From: Tetrahymena thermophila SB210 | Lineage: Eukaryota; Ciliophora; Oligohymenophorea; Hymenostomatida; Tetrahymenidae | Length of the DNA stretch: 64,000 bases | Direction: 5' to 3' | Assembly: GCF_000189635.1 (NCBI RefSeq) | Contig: NW_002476542.1 | Span: 301,335 to 365,334 of the forward strand | Part shown: positions 13,401-33,361 of the stretch, one piece after another | How the letters are laid out: each line of letters opens with the position of its first letter | Numbering within the stretch: the stretch's first letter is position 1 | Program-made: the position numbers and the translations under genes | Notes under the pieces: model-generated | What the model saw: the letters and a program-made list of their open reading frames with translations, nothing else | Database searches by the model: none | What the model was told of the DNA's origin: nothing

Positions 13401-15038
13401 TTTCTTTTAATTTAAAAAATAAATGATTAAAATTTATCAAATATTAACTTTGTAAAACATTTGTTTTGTATTTATTTTTCTATTTTATTATTTATTTTTT
13501 ATAATTCTAATAAATTTTTGAACAGGTAAGTATTCTTTCACATATTATGACAAGTTGCTAAATTATTATTAATTCTTTAATTTTTCAAATAACCGTTTTA
13601 CTTTAATTTTACCTCAATATTTTAGCTATTTTAGTATAAAAATTTTGAGAAAATCTTTAATTTTATGCTTGGTAGATTTAACTTATAATATTATTTAGAT
13701 TATTACTTTAAAAATATTGATGAGAAATTAATTAATTCTATATTACTACAACTAATACTAAAAACAACAAATAAAAAAAAAAAGAAAAAATTTATTTATT
13801 TACTTTGAATTCACCTTCCCTTATGATGTATAATTTATCAGATTCATCCCCTTCTCTGTATATTACATCACCTCTTTGATAGCTATTTACTGAGAACAGG
13901 AGATATAAATTTTTCAAAAGATTTAAGGAAAAATCTTTAAAGAGATAAATCTTAGTTAGTTAATTAATTTCATTTCTTAATTTTTCAGTTTCTTAATCCT
14001 CTATTTATTAATTGTAAAAGTGATTATCAATAAAATCTTTAAAATTAATTTTATAAAATTTACTTAAAATTTTAATGAAAGAAATCTTTTCAAATACAAT
14101 AAAATCGCAATCTTCCATACAAACAATTGTAGCTCCTCTTGGTTTCGAATCAATAATTGCAAGCTCTCCAAAAGTTTCTCCGGATTTAAGAACTTTAATT
14201 TCGAGCTATTCTTCTTTTTCATTTTTTACCTTTTTATTTTTATCTGCTTTTTCTTAAGGATTCTATTACAACTACCTTTTTACAGAAACAAGGACTTTAA
14301 CTTATCCTCTTAATATTAAGTAGAATTTATCACCTTAATCACCTTTTGTATTTAATTTTAAATGAAACGAATTAAAATTTTAATATAAAATAATTTTATA
14401 AATAGTAAAATCTTGAAATAATTTGAAAATTATTTATAAAATTAAAATAATTTTTGTACAATATATAAAAATTATATTCATTCATTCTCCTTCTTAAATG
14501 CTAATATATGAGCTAGCTATGAAAATATTTTTAGATTTTGAAGAATATTACTCACCTTATTTAAAGACTATATCTCCTCTGCTACATTTTTGATAACCAA
14601 AATGCTCTGAATACTCTTGAAGCATTGAGTGATGATTCTGACCAAAGTGATTTTTAAAAAATTGCACTTCTTCAGTCAATCTATATTTATTGCATATTTA
14701 AAATATAATATAAATTTTGTGTGCTTTTTAAAATAAGAGCAACCTTATTAAAATTTCAATATCTGATTTGGCTCTTTTTGTTGGAATTTTATTCAGTACT
14801 GCTATTCCTGCCTTTATAAAACATTATTTTAGTTATATAATTATTTGAATTTTGTTATTTGAATTAGCAATATTTCAAAAGTAGAATTATTAATTACTTC
14901 TATAAGCTTCTCTCCATTTAATCTTTAAATCTGATCTTCAGTTAAATTATCACATAATTATTTACTTTGATCAAGAGAATTGCTATTTTACAAGTTTTCT
15001 ACATTAGAATTCTGTATAGCGCTGTTATTCAAACTCAT
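10410..15038 (-). CDS. Protein with two cyclic-nucleotide-binding domains and a long Gln/Asn/Ser-rich tail
   Basis: Predicted start ATG at 15038 (MSLNNSAIQNSNVENLQ), stop TGA at 10410; roughly 1,250 residues. Predicted introns are 14812-14897, 14681-14743, 14343-14555, 13353-13803 and possibly 13206-13262 (its length is a multiple of three, so it is ambiguous). CNB domain 1: RGDIVFKQGDQGDKFYLILR, then the phosphate-binding cassette FGELAIIDSKPRGATI with the conserved Glu and Arg, split by a Lys/Glu-rich insert. CNB domain 2: YQRGDVIYREGDESDKLYII, followed after an intron by SLGEEEFFVGIQREVTVTC, which lacks the canonical cassette and probably no longer binds nucleotide. The second half is low complexity (Q, N, S, K), ending in a small Cys cluster (YNCKGKNDGKCLCK). 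Ciliates carry many CNB proteins, including kinase regulatory subunits; no kinase or channel domain is seen here, so the role is unknown. Confidence 0.85.
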
Positions 15039-16821
15039 TGTATCCTTCTTATCTTCCAAAATAGTATTATAAATTAAAGAGAATAAAGATCTAATTAGCT
15101 TATAAAAAATCAACACTGCTTAGCTTATTATATAAAAATTGATTTAATCTAAATTTTAATTTTTTTATAAGCCAATCAAATTAAGCACTGTTAATAATAG
15201 ACAAGATTTAATCTAAACAGTAATAATTATTATATTTAAACATTCTAAATAAATTGACTTTATAATTTTTATCTGCCTAAGCCATTCATTTAAGAAATAT
15301 GATCAATCACACTTCATTTTTTGTAATGTAAAAATAAATCACTAGCAAAATTTACATGTTACATAAAATCTTTTTTTGTTTGAATAGAAGTTAATTTAAA
15401 TAACTTACTAAAATTGGATTGAAACCAAGCTTAAATTTTAGTTTTAATAAGATTACTCAGTTTAATTATGTATAATTTTATTTAATATTCTAAATGCAGT
15501 TATAAAAATTACTAACTATTTTTTTTTGTTTTTAATTTTAAATAAATTCATTTTAATTTTATTTATTTAAGCAAGTAATTGATTTTCTTAGAACATTCTT
15601 ATAAAAAATAATAAATTGATACTCTAATTATTAAAAAAAAATGTTTAATTAAAACAATCCTTTTTAATTAAAATCCTTTTTCTCCTTGAAAATATATATT
15701 TTTAATTTACCTTTTAAACAAAAAAATAATTAATATTTAAATAAATGATATTAAAAATACTATTTCTAATAAAAAAAATTTTTTTGTTTTGAATTAAAAA
15801 ATTACATTATTTAAATATATATACAATACATTAGTTAACACATCTCTTATCAGATAAAATTATTTTTTTGGGCATTATAATCTAACCAAATTCTTAACCT
15901 GAACAAAAATATAGTATTAATTTAAAAAGCATTGAAGTTTTTTATTTAATGGATTTTTAATTAGTTATAAAATATACTAAAAGTAACTTTTTTTAAATGA
16001 AAAATTTTGATATGCTTTGCAAAAATACAAAACTAATTATTTTTGATAAAAAATATTGATAATTTAAAAAGTTTTTATGAAGAAAATTATATTTTAATAA
16101 ATATATGAATTATTGTCTAATTTTATTTATTTGCTTTCCAATAATTTTTAACTTCCTAATAGGTGTAATAGTGACTTCTCAAGATATTAGCTAAATCATT
16201 ATTAAAAATTAGGAAACAACTAGGTTTTATGTTCATAAATATATAAGATATCAATCCAATTAAAAGATTAATTTATATTATTTTTATTTAGGAAATTAAC
16301 TTATATATATTTTTATTTTATTTTAAATGCTATTTAATATCTAATTATAGATTTAAATTGATAAAATAAATTAATTACTATTTAATTTTTGGCTTCAATT
16401 AATTATTTTAAATTAAAATTAAAAAAAAATATATTAAAGAAAAGTATTTGATTTTAATTATCTAATAAGTGTTATTATGATGAAACTATTTAAATTAATT
16501 ATCTGATTTATTTATTTATTTTTTTTTTAGAATTATACAATTTTTATTTATTTAATGCTTTGGATAATATCAAATCATAAATAAGTAAGTTATCATATTT
16601 AAATCCTTTGATTGAATGTTTTTTAATTTATAAATGATAACAAACCCAAACTCGTATTTTAAAAATGAATGAATTAAATTAAAATTTTAAAAAGTTATTA
16701 AATTTGCAAAAATTAATTAAATAAGTTGTAATTTTAAAGCAGAAAGAAAACTCAAAGCAAGCATTTTCAAACAAGCAGAAAAAAAATTAAAAATATTAGT
16801 AACATATAGCATTTAAATAAA
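15039..16821. other. AT-rich region between divergent genes
   Basis: About 1.8 kb of AT-rich sequence upstream of both the CNB gene and DNAAF1. It must hold both promoters, but no motif could be singled out. No gene is seen. Confidence 0.6.
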
Positions 16822-18054
16822 ATGACTGAGAATAACGGTGAAAAAAGATTATCAAAAGAATTCTTAAAGAAACTTTTGAAGAGTGATTTCCGCTTTTACT
16901 ACTCCACTCCTTATTTGAACGATTAATTGTATTTGCACTATAAGGGTTTTCCAAAAATTGAAAATTTAGAAGAGTTCACTGGATTGAAGGTTATTTATTT
17001 GGAAGGTAATGGATTCACTAAGATAGAAGGCCTTGATACTCTAGTCAACTTACGTAGTTTGTATTTATAGGAAAATTTGATTAAGAAAATTGAAAACCTT
17101 GATCACTGTACTTAAATAGCTAATCTTAATTTATCAGATAACTGCATTAAAAAGATTGAAAATCTTGGCTGCTTGAAAAATTTAGGAACTTTACAAATAA
17201 AGCGTAACTCTTTAGGTCAGGATGGAGATAGTGTAGACGCTCTTAAGGGCTTACTTGAAGTACCCACAATTAGTGTATTAGATGTTAGTGATAATCGTTT
17301 GACAGACGAAGCAATAGTTGACGAAATCTTAGTTAAAATGCCTAATTTAAGTGTTTTATATCTTTAAAATAATGAAGTTTGCAAAAAAATATCAAATTAT
17401 CGTAAAACTCTCATTGTGAAGCTTCCTAATTTAAAGTATCTTGATGACCGTCCAGTTTTCCCAGAAGAACGTCGTTTTGCAGAAGCATTTGCAAAAGGAG
17501 GTTTGGAACTTGAACGTGAAGAACGTAAGAAATATAAGCAAGAGTAGGAAGAAGAGCATTTGAGAAATCACAGAGCTTTTGGAGAAATGATTGAGCGTTA
17601 TAGATAAGAAGCTAGAGAAGAAAGAGAACGCAATGCTTAAGCTTAGCAAGATGATAATTCTAACTCATAGGAAGAAAGAAATGTTGACAATCCTCCAGAT
17701 TTAGAAGATGTTTCAGAGGAAGAAAGAAAATCTTTAAACACCTCAACAACTCAACAAAATTCAGAAAGTCTTCCAACATATAACACAGCAACTGACTAAT
17801 CTAGTATTGCAAGTAAAAGGAGAGATTCTTAAAGCAGCAATGCATCAGTTTAGCATGACATTCGTGATAAAATTCTTCCATCTGAAAGTGAAGAATAAAT
17901 GAACGATTCTAGATCTGAAAGTAACTATTAGCCTTCTTCTAACCAATCGTTAGAAATTCCCCTTTAAAAAATGTAAATTTCTGAATAAAGAAATCAAGAA
18001 CAACAAAAATAAAATGCTGAACCTGAAACTAATTATCTTGATGAGCTTGAGTGA
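16822..18054 (+). CDS. DNAAF1: Dynein axonemal assembly factor 1 (LRRC50/ODA7 type)
   Basis: A single open frame of 410 residues from ATG 16822 to TGA 18052-18054. SDS22-type leucine-rich repeats occupy about residues 30-180: [75 protein letters not shown]. They are followed by the LRR cap region [23 protein letters not shown], which is characteristic of LRRC50/DNAAF1. A charged coiled-coil-like segment ([20 protein letters not shown]) and a disordered acidic Gln/Ser-rich C-terminus complete the protein. In other organisms this factor acts in the cytoplasm with chaperones to preassemble outer and inner dynein arms for cilia, which fits a ciliated cell. No intron is visible. The family is clear; one-to-one orthology rests on the motif match only. 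Confidence 0.88.
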
Positions 18055-18903
18055 AACTTTGAATATAATATTATATTTTCTCTCCTCTAAAAAGGAAAAT
18101 ATTAAAACTAATTCAAAAACTAAATGTCAAGAAAGAATAAATAATAAAACCAAACTTTGTTATATACTTTTAAATAAATAATTGTAATTTTTTCGTTATA
18201 TGTCTGTCACTAATATTTTCTACTCTCCATTAATATAGTTTATAAATTTTTCATAAATAATTGTATTAAAAACTAAAATATATCAATAAATAATTTAATT
18301 GATTATTCTCAATATTCCTAAAAACAGTATCAAACAAAAGTATTGATATCAATTTTCATAAATCTTATTTTCTGTGTTCTGAATATAGAAAATTTCAAAG
18401 AAATTTTTCAGAATATATCAGACATTATTTATCTCGTAAAAAAAGTTATAAAAAAAAATATTTTTTTTAAGTAAATTTGAATTAATTAATTAAATAATTA
18501 AATGCAATAAACAAATTGTTAGAATTTAAAACAATCTTGTTGTATCAAATCCTAGTTGCAAATTAATTATAAAAACTATTTTTTATTATTTATTAATTTT
18601 TTACAAATCTATAAGCATCTAGTTAAATTTTGCTTTATGAAATAAAAAAATAAAATAATTTGCTTGATTTTTGAATAAATAATTAAATAAAAGTTTACAT
18701 TTTGAATTAAATTTTAATAATTTTGATAAATAAAATTTTAAATCAATTTAAAAAATTCAATAATTCTTTCTTTAGAAAAAATTTATTTTTATAATTTTTT
18801 AAAATAAATATTTTTATAAAAATAATATTTAAAAATAATTTTTTGATTGATAAATTGACGATTTAGATAACTTTTATTAATTTTATAATAACTAAATTTT
18901 TAA
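18055..18903. other. AT-rich spacer between convergent genes
   Basis: 3' flanks of DNAAF1 and the WD40 gene. Only AT-rich low-complexity sequence is seen. Confidence 0.6.
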
Positions 18904-20544
18904 TCAAGCTTTTATATTCATTTGGAAAACACGAAGAAGACCATCACCACCAGAGAAAGCAAACATTTCTCCCTCATTACCAAAATCAACAGTGTTTACT
19001 TCTCTTGATAATTCTGTTATACAACAAAATGCCTTATTTTAATTTTCTCTATCAAACAGTTTAACTTCGTTTGTATTTGAACCTCCTGCTAATATCAAAG
19101 TGCCATCAGCTTTAGAGAATTAACCAGAATAAAGGAAGACTGGATCAAAAGTTGTTTTAAGAGTTCCATCCCAATCTATATCGCTAACTAGTTTATAATT
19201 ACGTCTATCCCAAATTTATAATTGATTTGAGTTAGTCCAAGAACTTGTCAATATATACTAGCCATATAAATCAATACCATCACCGCAAATTAAAGGACCA
19301 TAAATACCTAAGCATTCATAAAAAAACATGATTTTTCATTAATTGAATTATTCTATTTACCATTCTTTTTTGGTTTATTTTCTCTTAAATCCCAAATAAT
19401 TACTCTGTAATCCCAACCACCAGTATAAATTACATTAGGATCTTCTTTATCATATTTAACACAATAAACACGAGAGCTGTGTCCAGGAGGGAAAGTTTAT
19501 TCACCACCTAACTTAACGTCAAGTTTTCTTGTCTCTTCATCGTATACTTTAATCTAAATTCATAGATTAATTATCTTTATAAATTAAAATTGATATTTAT
19601 TTACTATTGGCTCACTTCCACAAACTGAGAATTTAGTTGTATCTAAGTTATAATCAAGGCAAAAAAGCTAGGGATCGAAAGAGTCATGCTTAATAGTTGA
19701 GAGCAATTTTCCTTTTATTTATTAATTATGTATTTTTAGAAAATTAAGATTAAATGATATTAATTATTTTGTGGTATTAAATATTAATAATCCTCTAAAA
19801 ATTGTTATATTTTGATGAAGAAACTTTTTTGTTAATTTTTAAAGCGTATTCTTAAATACTTACCAGAAGCTAAATGGAAGTGCTATATTTCACCTTCTGA
19901 ATTTAAAGTGACAAAAACATTCTTAGTTTTAAAAGAATGACCAGGAGGTCTCCATCTAACATAACTGAAAGGAATGTTAGGACGAGATGAAGAAAATGTT
20001 GTGGTTAAAGCGCCATTTCTTGTGTTATATACTCTAATTGTTCCATTTTCACAGGCTATAATTTAAAAAACATAAGAATTCAAATAATAGTAAAAAGAGC
20101 AGGCTTTATTATGCTTAAATAAGCTTGTTAAATCTAAAATATATTCAAAAGAATTACCGCATGCTATATATTTGTCTTCATAATTGAATTTCACAGAAAA
20201 AATCTTCGTATTTGGTTCTCCTATTATTTGAAATTCAAAAATTAGTAAAGCGTCCATCCAATATTTACATTTAAAGATGAAATAAAATCTTTAACATGAT
20301 CTTTACCTGCTGTAAATTTAGGACTTATTTGAATTTCAGATCCTGGAACATGCTCAATTCTTTTAATAAACATGTTTGATCATTTTTAGAATATAATTAA
20401 TTATGCAATTATCAAATCATCAATTTACCTTTAACCCCTGTTTATTGGCTAATCGTTTTTATTATTTCCCTAATTTCCTGGTTTTTAATGGGTATCATCA
20501 GGATGACGCCCACTTCTAGGTGTTTCAGATACTTAAGAATCCAT
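18904..20544 (-). CDS. WD40-repeat protein
   Basis: Predicted start ATG at 20544 (MDSQVSETPRSGRHPDDTHQ), stop TGA at 18904. At least five or six short introns with frame-consistent borders interrupt it. Joined exons give a beta-propeller protein of roughly 380 residues. Recognisable blades include IFSVKFNYEDKYIACACENG, GTIRVYNTRNG, FVTLNSEGEIQHFHLASG, VYCVKYDKEDPNVIYTGGWD followed by YRVIIWDLRENK, QLQIWDRRNYKLVSDIDWDG, EVKLFDRENQNKAF, and NTVDFGNEGEMFAFSGGDG at the end. WD40 propellers are protein-binding platforms; nothing here identifies the partner complex. It lies tail to tail with DNAAF1 and head to head with the J-domain gene. An axonemal role is possible but is only a guess from the neighbour. 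Confidence 0.82.
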
Positions 20545-21900
20545 TTAGCTAAATTATTTATTACCTATAAATATTAAATTTTTACTAAAGTTTCAGTTTC
20601 TTTTGTTGATAATAATAAATAAATGATAATAATCAATAAAAAATTAATTATGTTTTAGAAAATAAATCAATTATTAATTAATTAATACATTCATTTTATT
20701 AATGAAATTTATCTAAACAAAAATTTACTTGCTTATTTTTGCATTTGTGCTACATTAATTCTATTTTAAACAATTTTATTTATATAAAATTAAATGATGA
20801 ATGGAAATTTGAGATTATTATTATATAATATAATATATTATATTATATTAAATTAAATTAAATAATATAAAATAATTAACTATTGTCTTTAAAAGATTTT
20901 AATAAAAAATAAATTTAATTTAACATCATAAAAAATATTTAAATTAAAATTTTTTTTTTATTTATAATTAAATGTTTTGAGGATTTAACTTTAAGAATAT
21001 ATGGTATAATTTTTATTAATTCTCACAAAATCCTTCCAAACTCGAAGAGGCTTTAATGAAAATATAATCTTTAAATTATAAAATTTATTTTGCCTTCATT
21101 AGTTAAATATTGAGATGGGTCTGTAAATTATTTTCTAATAAAGTTAATTTTTTCTATTGTAGTTTATAAGCTTATAAGAAGGATTATTTAATAAAGAGTT
21201 CCATTTCTTTCATAGATATGATGGAATGATTCTTTTAGCAATAAACTAAAATAAGTATAAATATTTATTAACAATCTTAACTCATTCATTAAATTCAACT
21301 TTAAGTTAAAAATTATAATTTTGTTAACAAAACTTTTAATTTAAACAATTATTAATATTAATCTGTAAAAAAAGTAAAAAAATATCATAATTTATTTTAA
21401 AAATGAATAATTTATTAAATAATAAATTAAAATTCTTTTACAAAATTTTATTATTATTAAATTCAATCATAAATATCTTTTAGTATAAATTAAAATTAAA
21501 GGTATTAGATTATGTGTAAATTTTTTGAGCTTATTTTCCACTAAATACATCTAATAATAATAGACTTCATAGCCAAGTTATCAAAATTTAGTTTTTAATA
21601 TTGTTTTGTAAATTTTAAATATACAAATTTTGGTATCTTATGTAATATGTATTTAACGTTATAAATACAAAGAATGTTTGAATTAAAATCGCTGAGTAGA
21701 GAATAAAATAGAAAGTTAAACTAAATAGTGAATGTAGCTAAACTCCAAGATTTTGTTTGCTTACTAATCAAAATTAATTCTATTTAATTATTTACCAAAA
21801 AATCAAAAATAATCTAATTTTTTAAAAAGATAAAATAAATATTTCAGCTAAGAACTATTAAATACAATTTAGTGATACAAGATATTAAAATAAATTTAAA
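20545..21900. other. AT-rich region between divergent genes, with a possible short coding relic
   Basis: Upstream DNA of the WD40 and J-domain genes. At 20820-20870 there is a TA-only near-palindromic run. A minus-strand open stretch at 21023-21250, preceded by a plausible splice acceptor (tattttag), translates to text with normal composition (KESFHHIYERNGTLYQIILL..., ...FTDPSQYLTNEGK), but no start or upstream exon was found. Confidence 0.4.
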
Positions 21901-23404
21901 ATGGCCACAAAAAAGTAGTGTTTTTATGAAGTTTTAGAGTTGAACAAAGACTGTACATATGAAGAAATCAAAGCAGCTTATAAAAAGTTTGCATTAGTAT
22001 TTAGTTTGACATCAATTGCACATATTTAAGCTTAAATTTATAATTTTAATTATAAAAGAAATACCATCCAGATAAAAACAGGGATAAACCAGAAGAAGCT
22101 AAGCTGAAATTTTAAGAAATTTCTGAAGCATATACAGGTAAATCTTTGCAATAGGCCCTTTGATTTTTACATAATGCTTTTTAGATAAAATGCCAATATT
22201 AATATAATTATAATTTTTATTTTAATTCTTTGATAGTTTTAAGTGATCCTGATAAAAGAGCTACTTATGACAAATATGGAACTATTGATGAAGATGAAAT
22301 AGGATTTGATTATGATTAGTTTATGTAGGAATTTGAAGTAAATGATTTTGGTCACTTTATGTCAGCAATGATGGGAGATGTATAAAATTATAAATTCAAC
22401 ATTGATAATTCAAATATAAAATTAAATGCTTATCAAAGATTTTCATATATTCAGAAGTTTAAGGTGTTTTAAAATAAATTTAGATGTTCTTCACAGAATT
22501 TAACAACTTTACACATCGTGGTAGAGGTCAAAAGAAGAAATATGGAAAAAGAAGACAAAACAATTAAGATCCTTTCTCTAATTTCTTTACAATTGTAAAA
22601 TAAACAAATAATATTAAGTTTAAGTAAAGCATCAATAATATTTTAAAATGTAGAAATTTAATACTGGTGCTACTACAAAATAATAAAAAAAGCCTGAAGA
22701 TGAAGGTATTTTTAATTTTAAGTATTATGTTTTTAAATGGGAGTTTTTTGATCAAAAGAGTGGGAAACTGACTCTGAAGATGAATCTAACAAGAAAAAGA
22801 ACAAAGATGATGAAGAAAACGAATGGACAGATGAAGAAGATGAAGATGAAGATTACAGTGATGAAGAAGATGAAGACTAATAAGATGATAAAAAAGATGA
22901 GTAAAAGGAAGGTGAATAAAAAGAAGGTGAATAAAAAGAGAAAAAAGAAGGGGAAGGATAGGAAAAAAAGCCAAAGAAGAAAGTGAAGCCTTCTTCCGAT
23001 GAAATAAAAATGAGCGATTTCATGTAGTTTGGAATGATGGATCCTTTTTCTATGATGATGGGATTAGAATTTGGTGGTTAAAGCAACACAGAAATGATGG
23101 CTATGTATGAATTTACTGCTTAAAATATTAAAATGCTTAAAGGTAAAATAATTAAAATTTAAAAAAATGATTTTTATAAAAAAATTAAATAAAAAAGGAG
23201 ACAAGATTCAATGTAAGTTATGTGATGAAGACATGGTTGAAGAAGATGCATGTGATCATTTCGAAAATGATCATGAAGAAGAGTTTTAAGAATTTAAAAA
23301 AGGTAATAAAATAAAATTTGAATTTAGTTTTAAATTAATAATAAATTATATTATTTAAAGATTTCATGAAGAAATTTGGTAAAAAAGGCAAGAAAAATAA
23401 ATGA
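21901..23404 (+). CDS. J-domain (DnaJ) co-chaperone with acidic middle and C-terminal C2H2-like finger
   Basis: Eight exons predicted: 21901-21996, 22059-22137, 22237-22379, 22484-22594, 22654-22705, 22759-23142, 23198-23302 and 23361-23404. They keep frame and give 337 residues ending at TGA. Residues 7-75 form a J domain (CFYEVLELNKDCTYEEIKAA, HPD at 35-37, AYTVLSDPDKRATYDKYG), which stimulates Hsp70 ATPase. The middle is a long Asp/Glu then Lys/Glu-rich run, and a Met-rich segment follows (QFGMMDPFSMMMG). The C-terminus has CKLCDEDMVEEDACDHFENDH, a C-x2-C...H-x4-H arrangement like a zinc finger, and a basic end (KKFGKKGKKNK) that could be a nuclear signal. No signal peptide is seen, so a cytosolic or nuclear site is likely. 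It is a class C J-protein; the exact orthologue is not recognised. Confidence 0.87.
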
Positions 23405-24035
23405 TATAACTTATATTAAAATATTCTATTTATTAAACTGTCTGTATTTATTCTTTTTAACAAAAATAATTGTAATTAAAATATGATTAATTTATTTATT
23501 CATTTCAATTTTATTTCTTTCAATCAAATAAAATACAATATGAAAACATTATTATATTATTTATTTTTAAGTAAAATAATTATTATAAAAAAATTATTTG
23601 TGTATTAAAATATTTTCAAAATTATTGCAATTGTTAATTAAAGTATTTATTCATCAATTTAATTTATTAATTAATTAAACATCGTATCTGACTGATTAAG
23701 CCTATTAAGCATGTTGGCTTCATAAATTATTATTCAAGTTTTTGAAAAATTTATAATTTTATTGGATTAAAATATTTGTAAAAAAAAATATGAAATTAGT
23801 ATATTCATAAATAAATAATATTAATATTGTTTTTTTTAGATTTATGAAATTAAAAATTTATTTATTAAGTCAATAAAAATGTTAAGAAATAATTAGTAAT
23901 TGTTAAAATATTGTAAAGTGATTTAAATTTTATATTTTAAAAAGGATGATAAGTAAATAATACAAATAAAATAGAACATTTTACAAGGATTTAAGAAGTA
24001 TGAATGAATGAATAATTAATCTAATTTTATTGAAA
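23405..24035. other. AT-rich spacer between convergent genes
   Basis: 3' flanks of the J-domain gene and the phosphatidylinositol kinase. No gene is seen. Confidence 0.6.
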
Positions 24036-33080
<9,045 letters not shown>

Positions 33081-33361
33081 ATTTTTATAATTGAATAAAA
33101 TAAATATTTATTTTATTTAAAAAATATTTTGAAATTTTATTGATGATAAAAAAAATATTTTGGAAATATTTGATTGGAATTTTTAAAATTCATATTTGAC
33201 AAAGTGAGAAGTAAATAAATAAGTAGCATAATTATTTTATAATATTTAGATAGATAAGTAAGTATTTTTATTTTTTATATAATATTTATTATTTGTTTAA
33301 TTTATAATTGATTTAGATTTCATATATATTGTTTATTCGTATTGTAAATGTTATCATATTC

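Noticed and set aside
20063..20257. Minus-strand 64-residue ORF
   Set aside because: It spans parts of two introns and one exon of the WD40 gene and is not a separate protein.
22780..22986. Lys/Met-rich ORF, and its antisense partner
   Set aside because: It is a frame shadow of the Asp/Glu/Lys-rich tract of the J-protein.
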